Source: Streptomyces echinatus (GTDB lineage: Bacteria > Actinomycetota > Actinomycetes > Streptomycetales > Streptomycetaceae). Taken from it: a stretch of 64,000 nucleotides of DNA. Numbering within the stretch: the stretch's first letter is position 1; each line of letters opens with the position of its first letter. The DNA lies in contig NZ_JACHJK010000015.1 in assembly GCF_014203595.1 (NCBI RefSeq), positions 1 to 64,000 on the forward strand, given 5' to 3'. Below, piece by piece: positions 23,184 to 31,071 of this stretch. Under the pieces are notes generated by a model. That model was not told the origin of the DNA. It was given only the letters and a program-made list of their open reading frames with translations, and made no database searches. The position numbers and the translations under genes were made by a program.

Positions 23184-23888
23184 TCAGTGACCCATTCCCA
23201 GTCCGCCGTCAACGGGAATGACGGCTCCAGTGATGTACGAGGCGTCGTCCGAGGCGAGGAACCGCACCGTCGCGGCGATCTCCTCCGGCTGCGCGTAACG
23301 GCCGAGCGGCACCTGAGACACGATGTTCTGGCGCTGCTCGTCGGTGAGCGCCTTGGTCATGTCGGTGTCGACGAAGCCGGGCGCGACGACGTTGAAGGTG
23401 AGGTTGCGCGAGCCCAGCTCACGGGCGAGGGAACGCGCGAAGCCGACCAGGGCGGCCTTCGAGGCGGCGTAGTTCGCCTGCCCCGCCGAGCCGAGCAGGC
23501 CGACCACGGACGAGATCAGGATGACGCGGCCCTTCTTGGCGCGCAGCATGCCGCGGTTGGCGCGCTTGACGACACGGAAGGTGCCCGTGAGGTTGGTGTC
23601 GATGACCGAGGTGAAATCCTCCTCGGACATGCGCATCAGGAGCTGGTCCTTGGTGACGCCGGCGTTGGCGATCAGGACCTCGACCGGACCGTGCTGGTCC
23701 TCGATCTCCTTGTAGGCCTGCTCCACCTGCTCCGGGTCGGTGATGTCGCACTTGACGGCCAGGAAGCCGGCCGGCGGCTCACCCGAGCGGTACGTGATCG
23801 CGACCTTGTCGCCGGCGTCGGCGAATGCGCGGGCGATGGCGAGGCCGATGCCCCGGTTGCCTCCGGTGACGAGAACCGAGCGGCTCAA
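23184..23888 (-). CDS. fabG: 3-oxoacyl-[acyl-carrier-protein] reductase
   Basis: A 234-residue SDR reducing beta-ketoacyl-ACP with NADPH. It has TGGNRGIG, NAGVT, the ISSVVGLLGSAGQANYAASK stretch with Ser/Tyr/Lys, PGFVDTDMT and PVDGGLGMGH. The start is taken as TTG 23888 (SRSVLVTGG) because AAAGGGTG lies at the right distance and the family begins there; an upstream GTG at 23918 would add ten residues. It is the first gene of the fabG–fabI operon, with a plausible promoter at 23960–23988. Confidence 0.93.
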   Translation of the reverse strand: MSRSVLVTGGNRGIGLAIARAFADAGDKVAITYRSGEPPAGFLAVKCDITDPEQVEQAYKEIEDQHGPVEVLIANAGVTKDQLLMRMSEEDFTSVIDTNLTGTFRVVKRANRGMLRAKKGRVILISSVVGLLGSAGQANYAASKAALVGFARSLARELGSRNLTFNVVAPGFVDTDMTKALTDEQRQNIVSQVPLGRYAQPEEIAATVRFLASDDASYITGAVIPVDGGLGMGH

Positions 23889-23959
23889 CGGATCACCCTT
23901 TCGATAGCGGTCTGACACACCCGCCCGAACACCTGGATGACAGGCGGCTTCATCGAAAA

Positions 23960-23988
23960 CCTATCGGTACCGCCCTGCGCGGCGTGAA
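23960..23988 (-). promoter_or_regulatory. Candidate fabG–fabI promoter
   Basis: On the minus strand there is TTCACG (23983–23988), a 17-base spacer and GATAGG (23960–23965). The start site would be near 23953, giving a leader of about 65 bases to the TTG. Confidence 0.5.
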
Positions 23989-23995
23989 GCGGGCA

Positions 23996-24025
23996 CCGAC
24001 AGTGGCGCGCGGGTGTCACTGTCGG
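23996..24025. promoter_or_regulatory. Inverted repeat upstream of fabG
   Basis: CCGACAGTG (23996–24004) and CACTGTCGG (24017–24025) form a perfect 9-bp inverted repeat with a 12-base spacer. It lies just upstream of the fabG -35 box and about 100 bases before tldD. It could be an operator for a lipid or TldD-pathway regulator; no regulator gene is adjacent. Confidence 0.55.
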
Positions 24026-24128
24026 ATTCCTACAGAATGAGGCCGTCCGGTACCCAAACCTGTGGTCCGCCGGCCCGCTCCCGCGCCATGATCGGAGCCG
24101 GACAGGCCACGACAGCAGGGAGACCTCC

Positions 24129-25652
24129 GTGCCTCATTCGATCGACGAAGCGTTCACCGCGCTTCCGCTGCGGGCCCTCGCCGACGCCGCGCTCGCCAGG
24201 GCACGTGCGCTGGGGGCCGAGCACGCGGACTTCCGGTTCGAGCGGGTGCGCAGCGCGTCCTGGCGGCTGCGGGACGCCAAGCCCGCCGGATCGTCGGACA
24301 CCACCGACCTCGGGTACGCGGTCCGGGTCGTGCACGGCGGGACGTGGGGCTTCGCCTCCGGGGTGGATCTGACCATGGACGCCACCGCCCGGGTCGCCTC
24401 GCAGGCGGTGGCCATGGCCAAGCTGTCCGCGCGGGTGATCACTGCGGCCGGGTCGGACGAGAGGGTGGAGCTGGCCGACGAGCCGGTGCACGCCGACCGG
24501 ACGTGGATCTCCTCGTACGAGATCGATCCCTTCTCGGTGCCCGGCGACGAGAAGGCCGCGCTGCTCGCGGAGTGGAGCGCACGGCTGCTGGCCGCGAACG
24601 GCGTCAGCCATGTCGACGCCTCGCTGCTCACCGTGCACGAGAACAAGTTCTACGCGGACACCGCCGGAACGGTGACCACCCAGCAGCGGGTGCGGCTGCA
24701 TCCGCAGCTGACGGCCGTGTCGGTCGACGAGTCGAGCGGCGAGTTCGACTCCATGCGCACCATCGCGCCGCCGGTGGGGCGCGGCTGGGAGTACCTGACG
24801 GGCACCGGCTGGGACTGGGACGGCGAGCTGGAGCGGATCCCGGAGCTGCTCGCCGAGAAGATGCGCGCGCCGAGCGTGCAGCCGGGCCTGTACGACCTGG
24901 TGGTCGACCCGTCCAACCTGTGGCTGACCATCCACGAGTCCATCGGCCACGCCACCGAGCTGGACCGCGCCCTCGGCTACGAGGCCGCCTACGCCGGCAC
25001 CTCCTTCGCCACCTTCGACCAGCTGGGCAAGCTCAAGTACGGCTCCGAGCTGATGAACGTCACCGGTGACCGCACCGCCGAGCACGGGCTCGCGACCATC
25101 GGCTACGACGACGAGGGCGTCGCGGCGCAGTCCTGGGACCTGGTGAAGGACGGCAGGCTGGTGGGCTACCAGCTGGACCGGCGCATCGCGCGGCTGACCG
25201 GGTTCGAGCGGTCCAACGGGTGCGCGTACGCCGACTCCCCCGGCCATGTGCCGGTGCAGCGCATGGCCAACGTCTCGCTCCGGCCGGATCCGGCCGGGCT
25301 GTCCACCGAGGACCTGATCGGCGGGGTCGACCGGGGCATCTACGTCGTCGGCGACCGGTCCTGGTCGATCGACATGCAGAGGTACAACTTCCAGTTCACC
25401 GGCCAGCGCTTCTTCAAGATCGAGAACGGGCGGATCACCGGGCAGCTCAAGGACGTCGCCTACCAGGCCACGACCACCGACTTCTGGGGCTCCATGGCCG
25501 CCGTGGGCGGACCGGGGACCTATGTCCTCGGCGGGGCCTTCAACTGCGGCAAGGCCCAGCCGGGCCAGGTGGCCGCCGTGTCCCACGGGTGCCCCTCCGC
25601 CCTCTTCAAGGGCGTCAACATCCTCAACACCACGCAGGAGGCCGGTCGATGA
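24129..25652 (+). CDS. tldD: TldD metalloprotease subunit
   Basis: A 507-residue catalytic subunit of the TldD/TldE zinc protease. The metal site HESIGHATELD (HExxxH) lies near residues 270–280, with the family's GSELMNVTGDRT and C-terminal GGAFNCGKAQPGQ blocks. The heterodimer degrades unfolded or leader-bearing small peptides in its cavity (microcin and CcdA processing in E. coli). The GTG at 24129 follows GGGAG. Its TGA overlaps the tldE ATG (ATGA at 25649–25652). Confidence 0.93.
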   Translation: MPHSIDEAFTALPLRALADAALARARALGAEHADFRFERVRSASWRLRDAKPAGSSDTTDLGYAVRVVHGGTWGFASGVDLTMDATARVASQAVAMAKLSARVITAAGSDERVELADEPVHADRTWISSYEIDPFSVPGDEKAALLAEWSARLLAANGVSHVDASLLTVHENKFYADTAGTVTTQQRVRLHPQLTAVSVDESSGEFDSMRTIAPPVGRGWEYLTGTGWDWDGELERIPELLAEKMRAPSVQPGLYDLVVDPSNLWLTIHESIGHATELDRALGYEAAYAGTSFATFDQLGKLKYGSELMNVTGDRTAEHGLATIGYDDEGVAAQSWDLVKDGRLVGYQLDRRIARLTGFERSNGCAYADSPGHVPVQRMANVSLRPDPAGLSTEDLIGGVDRGIYVVGDRSWSIDMQRYNFQFTGQRFFKIENGRITGQLKDVAYQATTTDFWGSMAAVGGPGTYVLGGAFNCGKAQPGQVAAVSHGCPSALFKGVNILNTTQEAGR

Positions 25653-27043
25653 GCGCCCGCACCAACAAGCCGCACGAGGTCGTCGAGCAGGCGCTGGCGC
25701 TGTCCCGCGCCGACGGCTGTGTCGTCATCGCCGACGAGCACTCCACCGCCAACCTGCGCTGGGCGGGCAACGCGCTCACCACCAACGGTGTGACCCGGGG
25801 CCGTACGCTCACCGTGATCGCGACCATGGACGGCAAGGAGGGCACCGCCTCCGGCGTCGTGTCCCGGTCCGCGGTCACCGCGGAGGAGCTCGAACCGCTG
25901 GTGCGGGCCGCCGAGGCCGCCGCGCGCGGCGCCGGACCCGCCGAGGACGCGCAGCCGCTGGTCGACGGGGTGCCGCAGAGCCCGGACTTCACCGACGCGC
26001 CCGCCGAGACCTCCTCCGCCGTGTTCGCCGACTTCGCCCCGGCGCTCGGCGAGGCCTTCGCACGCGCGCGTGCCGGCGGCCGGGAGCTGTACGGCTTCGC
26101 CAACCACGAGCTGGTGTCCACGTACGTCGGGACGTCCACCGGACTGCGCCTGCGGCACGACCAGCCCACCGGCACGCTGGAGCTGAACGCCAAGTCCCCG
26201 GACCGCACGCGCTCGGCGTGGGCCGGCCGGTCCACCCGGGACTTCAAGGACGTCGACCCGGGCGCGCTGGACGCCGAGCTGGCCGTGCGGCTCGGCTGGG
26301 CGGAGCGGCGCGTGGAGCTGCCCGCGGGCCGCTACGAGACGCTGCTGCCGCCCACCGCGGTCGCGGACCTGCTGATCTACCAGCTGTGGTCGGCGTCGGG
26401 CCGGGACGCGGCCGAGGGCCGGACGGTGTTCTCCAAGCCGGGCGGCGGCACCCGGTTCGGCGAAAGGCTGAGCGGGCTGCCGCTGACCCTGCGCAGTGAC
26501 CCGGACGAGCCGGGACTGGAGTGCCCGCCGTTCGTGATCGCCCACTCCTCGGGCGGCGACCAGTCGGTGTTCGACAACGGGCTGCCCGCGCACGCCACCG
26601 AGTGGATCGGCGAGGGTGTGCTCAAGCACCTGACGACCACGCGGCACAGCGCGGCCCTGACCGGGCTCCCGGTCGCGCCCGCCCTGGGGAACCTCATCCT
26701 GGACGGCGGCGGCGACCGCTCTCTCGAGGAGATGGTCGCGGACACCGAGCGCGGGCTGCTGCTGACCTGCCTGTGGTACATCCGCGAGGTCGACCCGGCG
26801 ACCCTGCTGCTGACGGGCCTGACCCGGGACGGCGTCTACCTCGTCGAGAACGGCGAGGTGACCGGGCAGGTGAACAACTTCCGGTTCAATGAGTCGCCGG
26901 TGGACCTGCTGGGCCGGGCCACGGAGGCCGGGCGGACGGAGAAGACGCTGCCGCGCGAGTGGAGCGACTGGTTCACCCGGGCCGCGATGCCCGCGCTGCG
27001 GATCCCGGATTTCAATATGAGCTCTGTCAGTCAGGGCGTATAA
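25649..27043 (+). CDS. TldE/PmbA metalloprotease subunit
   Basis: A 464-residue TldE/PmbA homologue lacking the HExxxH site, as is usual for the non-catalytic subunit. Family blocks include RWAGNALTTNGVTRGRTLTV, HSSGGDQSVFDNG, GLLLTCLWYIREVDP and ENGEVTGQVNNFRFNESPVD. It forms the TldD/TldE heterodimer. The ATG at 25649 overlaps the tldD stop, which gives equimolar coupled synthesis. No obvious ribosomal-peptide precursor gene lies beside it. Confidence 0.92.
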   Translation: MSARTNKPHEVVEQALALSRADGCVVIADEHSTANLRWAGNALTTNGVTRGRTLTVIATMDGKEGTASGVVSRSAVTAEELEPLVRAAEAAARGAGPAEDAQPLVDGVPQSPDFTDAPAETSSAVFADFAPALGEAFARARAGGRELYGFANHELVSTYVGTSTGLRLRHDQPTGTLELNAKSPDRTRSAWAGRSTRDFKDVDPGALDAELAVRLGWAERRVELPAGRYETLLPPTAVADLLIYQLWSASGRDAAEGRTVFSKPGGGTRFGERLSGLPLTLRSDPDEPGLECPPFVIAHSSGGDQSVFDNGLPAHATEWIGEGVLKHLTTTRHSAALTGLPVAPALGNLILDGGGDRSLEEMVADTERGLLLTCLWYIREVDPATLLLTGLTRDGVYLVENGEVTGQVNNFRFNESPVDLLGRATEAGRTEKTLPREWSDWFTRAAMPALRIPDFNMSSVSQGV

Positions 27044-27100
27044 CCTCGTAGTCGGCTGTCACCCGACCGCCCGAAGATCCACCGAGGAGACACGAGAACC

Positions 27101-28369
27101 GTGACGGACATCGTCGACGAGCTGAAGTGGCGGGGGCTCATCGCCCTCTCCACGGACGAGGACGCACTGCGCAAGGCGTTCGCGGACGGCCCCGTCACGT
27201 TCTATTGCGGTTTCGACCCGACCGCGCCCAGTCTGCACCTCGGCAACCTCGTGCAGATCCTGACGATGCGCCGCATCCAGGAGGCGGGCAACCGTCCGCT
27301 GGCGCTGGTCGGCGGTGCCACGGGTCTCATCGGCGACCCCAAGCCCACGGCTGAGCGCACGCTGAACGCGCCCGAGGTCGTGGCGGGGTGGGTGGAGCGG
27401 CTGCGTGCCCAGATCGAGCCGCTGCTCCACTTCGACGGGCCCAACGCCGCGGTGATGGTCAACAACCTGGACTGGACCCAGGGCCTGTCCGCCATCGAGT
27501 TCCTGCGGGACATCGGCAAGCACTTCCGGGTCAACAAGATGATCGCCAAGGAGGCCGTCTCCCGGCGGCTCAACTCCGACGCGGGCATCAGCTACACCGA
27601 GTTCAGCTACCAGATCCTGCAGGGCATGGACTTCCTGGAGCTGTACCGGCGCCACGGCTGCACCCTGCAGACCGGCGGCAGCGACCAGTGGGGCAACCTC
27701 ACCTCGGGCACGGACCTGATCCACCGGGCCGAGCCGGAGGCCGTCGTGCACGCGCTGGGCACGCCGCTGATCACCAAGGCGGACGGCACCAAGTTCGGCA
27801 AGACCGAGTCCGGCACGGTGTGGCTCGACCCGGAGATGACCACGCCGTACGCGTTCTACCAGTTCTGGGTCAACGCGGACGACCGGGACGTCTCCAAGTT
27901 CCTGCGCATCTTCAGCTTCCGGTCCCGTGAGGAGATCGAGGAGCTGGAGCGGCAGACGCACGAGCGTCCGCAGGCGCGGGCGGCGCAGCGGGCGCTCGCC
28001 GAGGAGCTGACGACGCTGGTGCACGGCGCCGGCCAGACGGCCGCGGTGATCGCCGCCTCCAAGGCGCTGTTCGGCCAGGGCGAGCTGACGGAGCTGGACG
28101 AGAAGACGCTGGCCGCGGCGCTGTCCGAGGTCCCGCACATCCAGGTCGCCGAGCTCTCCCCGGTGGTCCACCTGTTCGCCGAGGTCGGGCTGGTGGCCAG
28201 CAAGTCCGCCGCCCGGCGCACGGTGAAGGAGGGCGGTGCCTACGTGAACAACGCGAAGATCACCGCGGAGGACGCCGTCCCGGCGGCCGAGGAGCTGCTG
28301 CACGGACGGTGGCTGGTGCTGCGGCGCGGAAAGAAGAATCTGGCCGCCGTGGAGGTCACCGGCGCCTGA
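27101..28369 (+). CDS. tyrS: Tyrosyl-tRNA synthetase
   Basis: A 422-residue class I synthetase. It has HIGH-type HLGN in PSLHLGNLVQI near residue 47, the tyrosine pocket YTEFSYQILQG, GGSDQWGN and the KMSKS-type loop KFGKTE. A C-terminal S4 RNA-binding domain (about 355–420) contains AARRTVKEGGAYVNN. It charges tRNA-Tyr. The GTG at 27101 follows AGGAG. No T-box leader fits in the 57 bases upstream. Confidence 0.97.
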   Translation: MTDIVDELKWRGLIALSTDEDALRKAFADGPVTFYCGFDPTAPSLHLGNLVQILTMRRIQEAGNRPLALVGGATGLIGDPKPTAERTLNAPEVVAGWVERLRAQIEPLLHFDGPNAAVMVNNLDWTQGLSAIEFLRDIGKHFRVNKMIAKEAVSRRLNSDAGISYTEFSYQILQGMDFLELYRRHGCTLQTGGSDQWGNLTSGTDLIHRAEPEAVVHALGTPLITKADGTKFGKTESGTVWLDPEMTTPYAFYQFWVNADDRDVSKFLRIFSFRSREEIEELERQTHERPQARAAQRALAEELTTLVHGAGQTAAVIAASKALFGQGELTELDEKTLAAALSEVPHIQVAELSPVVHLFAEVGLVASKSAARRTVKEGGAYVNNAKITAEDAVPAAEELLHGRWLVLRRGKKNLAAVEVTGA

Positions 28370-28374
28370 GCGCC

Positions 28375-28429
28375 GCAGAGGTGCGGGCGGTCCGGGGGAC
28401 CAGCAGAGGTGTGGGCGGTCCGGGGGACC
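28375..28429 (+). repeat. Tandem 27-bp repeat downstream of tyrS
   Basis: 28375–28401 and 28403–28429 are the same 27-base sequence (GCAGAGGTG-G-GGGCGGTCCGGGGGACC type) with one C/T difference, giving a 28-bp period. It is non-coding, between convergent genes. Confidence 0.85.
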
Positions 28430-28502
28430 GCGGCGTTCGCCGTGGTTCCTCGGGCGGTCTCCCGCGCCCCCTAGGGTGCGGGTCTCGCGGGCGGGCCCGC
28501 GT

Positions 28503-28784
28503 TCAGGCCCGCTGCTGCTTCTTCTTGCCCAGCGTCGCCATGTACAGCGCGTCCACGGCCGCGACGATGATGATCGCGGCCACCAGCTGGAAGATGTGCC
28601 GGCTCCAGTCGATGCCGCGGGTCGCCTCCACGCCGACCGCGCGGGCGACCGCGTTGCCCACGATCGCGCCCAGCATGCCGCAGATGGTGGTCAGCCACAG
28701 CGGGCTGTGCTGCTTGCCCGGAATGATCGCCTTGGCGATGAGGCCCAGCACGAATCCCACGATGATCGCCCACAACCAGCCCAT
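28503..28784 (-). CDS. GlsB/YeaQ/YmgE-family small membrane protein
   Basis: A 93-residue protein with three hydrophobic segments. It begins MGWLWAIIVGFVLGLIAKAI, then the family's PGKQHSPLWLTTICGMLGAIVGN (transglycosylase-associated protein pattern), and ends with IFQLVAAIIIVAAVDALYM and a basic tail. The family is stress-induced in other bacteria; the molecular role is unclear. The ATG at 28784 has GAGGAGG directly upstream. It is divergent from the DUF3099 gene and convergent with tyrS. Confidence 0.9.
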   Translation of the reverse strand: MGWLWAIIVGFVLGLIAKAIIPGKQHSPLWLTTICGMLGAIVGNAVARAVGVEATRGIDWSRHIFQLVAAIIIVAAVDALYMATLGKKKQQRA

Positions 28785-29003
28785 GGCTGCCTCCTCGTAC
28801 GGCTCGACGTGAGCATTACGGCCAGTGTGGTTCGGTCCGCCGTACGGCGCATGTCGGGTTCCCCCGTACGCGGCACGGCCCGAGGCGTCTTCGCAGGCCG
28901 GGCGTGACCCGGTCTCGAAGGCGGCGGGTGCGCGGCGTAACGTGGAGGTGTCCCCGCGGCTCCTCGCCGCATGGGGACGAGGAGACGGGCCGGGGAGAGT
29001 CCC

Positions 29004-29447
29004 ATGCGGGCGGATGGTGGGAATGTGATGCGGAAACAGCACGGCGGCAGCGGCCAGGTGTTCCGGATCACCGGTGCCCGGACCGGTCTCGCCGAGGACG
29101 TCCGGGGACGCCAGCGGCGGTACGTGATCTCGATGACGGTCCGTACCCTGTCGGTGATCCTCGCCGTCACGCTGTGGAACGTCGAGCGGTACGTCGCCAT
29201 CGTCGCGCTCGTGCTCGGTGCGGCGCTCCCCTATATCGCCGTCGTGATCGCCAACGCGGGCCGGGAGAGGCCGCCGTCGCTGCCGTCGACGTTCGTCGTC
29301 GCGCCGACGCGACCGATGATCGCGCCGTCGCGGGCCGACGAGGAGCAGGCGGAGCCGGTGCGGGAGTCCGCGCCAGAGGACGTGCCGGAGGACGTGCCGG
29401 CGAGCGAGGCGGCCGGGGTCCGCGGTGAGCGCCCCGACCCGGTCTGA
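29004..29447 (+). CDS. DUF3099-type membrane protein
   Basis: A 147-residue protein. The N-terminal basic stretch (FRITGARTGLAEDVRGRQRRY) is followed by two hydrophobic helices (VISMTVRTLSVILAVTLW; YVAIVALVLGAALPYIAVVIAN) and an acidic, disordered C-terminal tail (PEDVPEDVPASEA). It matches the DUF3099 pattern of actinobacteria, of unknown function. The ATG at 29004 is preferred for its GGGGAGAG site; the internal ATG at 29028 is an alternative. Confidence 0.8.
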   Translation: MRADGGNVMRKQHGGSGQVFRITGARTGLAEDVRGRQRRYVISMTVRTLSVILAVTLWNVERYVAIVALVLGAALPYIAVVIANAGRERPPSLPSTFVVAPTRPMIAPSRADEEQAEPVRESAPEDVPEDVPASEAAGVRGERPDPV

Positions 29448-29582
29448 GCCGCCGAAGCGGAATGCGGCCCCCCGTCAAGCTCAAGAAAACCTCAGATCAA
29501 TCCTGCTGTTCCGGTGCCGGGCGGTGGGGTACCCGTGACATACTGCGTACGCGCTCCGCATCCCCCGTCGGAGCGACGGACC

Positions 29583-29618
29583 GACGCCGGGCAGCTCCCC
29601 CCGTGGCTGCCCGGCGTC
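29583..29618 (+). terminator. Strong 13-bp hairpin upstream of a small zinc-type gene
   Basis: GACGCCGGGCAGC (29583–29595) pairs perfectly with GCTGCCCGGCGTC (29606–29618) across a 10-base loop and is followed by GCCCTGTTT. It may terminate the DUF3099 transcript or act as an attenuator for the gene starting at 29672. Confidence 0.75.
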
Positions 29619-29671
29619 GCCCTGTTTACGACCCTTTCAGCCCGACCGAGAGACGAACCCGAGACGAAGCC

Positions 29672-29890
29672 GTGAGTGACGAGACCCCGATCTGCTCCGC
29701 GAAGGGCTGCCGTGCCGACGCCGTGTGGGTGCTGGCGTGGAACAACCCGAAGATCCACACGCCGGAGCGGCGCAAGACGTGGCTCGCCTGCGACGAGCAC
29801 CGCGAGCATCTCTCACAGTTCCTCGGCGTGCGGGGGTTCCTGAAGGACGTCGTGAAGTTCGAGGACTGGCAGGCTTCCGAAGAGGGCTAG
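29672..29890 (+). CDS. Small conserved actinobacterial protein
   Basis: A 72-residue cytosolic protein. It has two cysteines in ICSAKGCRADAVWVLAWNN, one in WLACDEHREHL, and neighbouring histidines, so a single zinc site is plausible. The rest is LSQFLGVRGFLKDVVKFEDW. Homologues are sometimes labelled acetone carboxylase subunits without support. The GTG at 29672 has only a weak ribosome site. It is convergent with moaA, 20 bases apart. Confidence 0.8.
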   Translation: MSDETPICSAKGCRADAVWVLAWNNPKIHTPERRKTWLACDEHREHLSQFLGVRGFLKDVVKFEDWQASEEG

Positions 29891-29910
29891 CCCCAGTGCT
29901 CCCGAGCGGG

Positions 29911-30900
29911 TCAGCCACCGATCGCCGACATCGGGCGGTCCGGCTGCACGAACGACGGGTCGTCCAGGCCGGCGCCCGCCTTCTTGCCCCACATCGCCAG
30001 CCGCCAGATGCGGGCGATCTCCTCGTCCGGTGCTCCGGACCGCAGGGCGGCGCGGAGGTCGGTCTCCTCGGTGGCGAACAGACAGGTGCGTATCTGGCCG
30101 TCGGCGGTGAGGCGGGTGCGGTCGCAGGCCGCGCAGAACGGCCGGGTGACCGAGGCGATCACGCCGACCCGGTGCGGGCCGCCGTCCACCAGCCAGCGCT
30201 CCGCCGGTGCCGAGCCACGCGCGTCGGCGCCCTCGGCGGTGAGCTCGAAGCGGGTGCGCAGGGAGGCGAGGATGTCCCCGGCGGTGACCATGCCCTCGCG
30301 CTTCCAGCCGTGCTGGGCGTCCAGGGGCATCTGCTCGATGAAACGCAGTTCGTAGTCGTGCTCGACCGCCCAGGCGAGCAGGTCGGGGGCCTCGTCGTCG
30401 TTCAGGCCCGGCATCAGGACCGAGTTGACCTTGACGGGGGTCAGGCCGGCTTCGCGGGCGGCGGTCAGGCCCTCCAGCACGTCCTTGTGGCGGTCGCGCC
30501 GGGTGAGGGTCTTGAAGACGTCCGGGCGGAGGGTGTCCAGGGAGACGTTGACCCGGTCCAGGCCCGCCGCCTTCAGGGCCGGCGCGGTGCGCTTGAGGCC
30601 GATCCCGTTGGTGGTGAGGGACATCTGGGGGCGGGGTTCGAGGGCCGCGACGCGCTCGACGATGCCGACCAGGCCCGGGCGGAGCAGGGGCTCGCCGCCG
30701 GTGAAGCGGACCTCCTCGATGCCCAGCGTCCGGACCGCGACGTCGATCAGGCGGACGATCTCGTCGTCGGTCAGGAGATCGGGCTTGGCCAGCCACTGCA
30801 GGCCTTCCTCGGGCATGCAGTAGGTGCAGCGCAGATTGCAGCGGTCGGTGAGTGAGACCCGCAGGTCGGTGGCCACTCGGCCATAGGTGTCGATGAGCAC
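29911..30900 (-). CDS. moaA: GTP 3',8-cyclase (molybdenum cofactor biosynthesis)
   Basis: A 329-residue radical-SAM enzyme converting GTP to 3',8-cyclo-H2GTP, the first step to molybdopterin. The N-terminal 4Fe–4S site is CNLRCTYCMP, with the SAM motif GGEPLLRPG. The C-terminal cluster is held by CAACDRTRLTADGQIRTCLF. The family's terminal double glycine is present (…MSAIGG), which activates the enzyme. The GTG at 30900 (LIDTYGRVATDLRVSLT) is chosen over ATG 30930 because a GGGAGGGGG site precedes it and similarity begins there. Confidence 0.95.
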   Translation of the reverse strand: MLIDTYGRVATDLRVSLTDRCNLRCTYCMPEEGLQWLAKPDLLTDDEIVRLIDVAVRTLGIEEVRFTGGEPLLRPGLVGIVERVAALEPRPQMSLTTNGIGLKRTAPALKAAGLDRVNVSLDTLRPDVFKTLTRRDRHKDVLEGLTAAREAGLTPVKVNSVLMPGLNDDEAPDLLAWAVEHDYELRFIEQMPLDAQHGWKREGMVTAGDILASLRTRFELTAEGADARGSAPAERWLVDGGPHRVGVIASVTRPFCAACDRTRLTADGQIRTCLFATEETDLRAALRSGAPDEEIARIWRLAMWGKKAGAGLDDPSFVQPDRPMSAIGG

Positions 30901-31071
30901 GTGGGCCCCCTCCCTCTTCCGATCACTCATGTTCGGTCAGGTGTACGTCCTCTGTCACCTGCGAGCCTACGTGACCGCACCGACATCGACAGCGGCCCGA
31001 TCCCACGAGGTCCGTCACGGCCGCGTCGTAGGACCGTACAGTCCTGGCCGGCGCGGCCGTCCGGAGGAACC

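Noticed and set aside
24129..27043. Possible RiPP cluster around tldD/tldE
   Set aside because: TldD/TldE can process peptide leaders, but no precursor peptide or modifying enzyme gene is visible nearby; treated as housekeeping.
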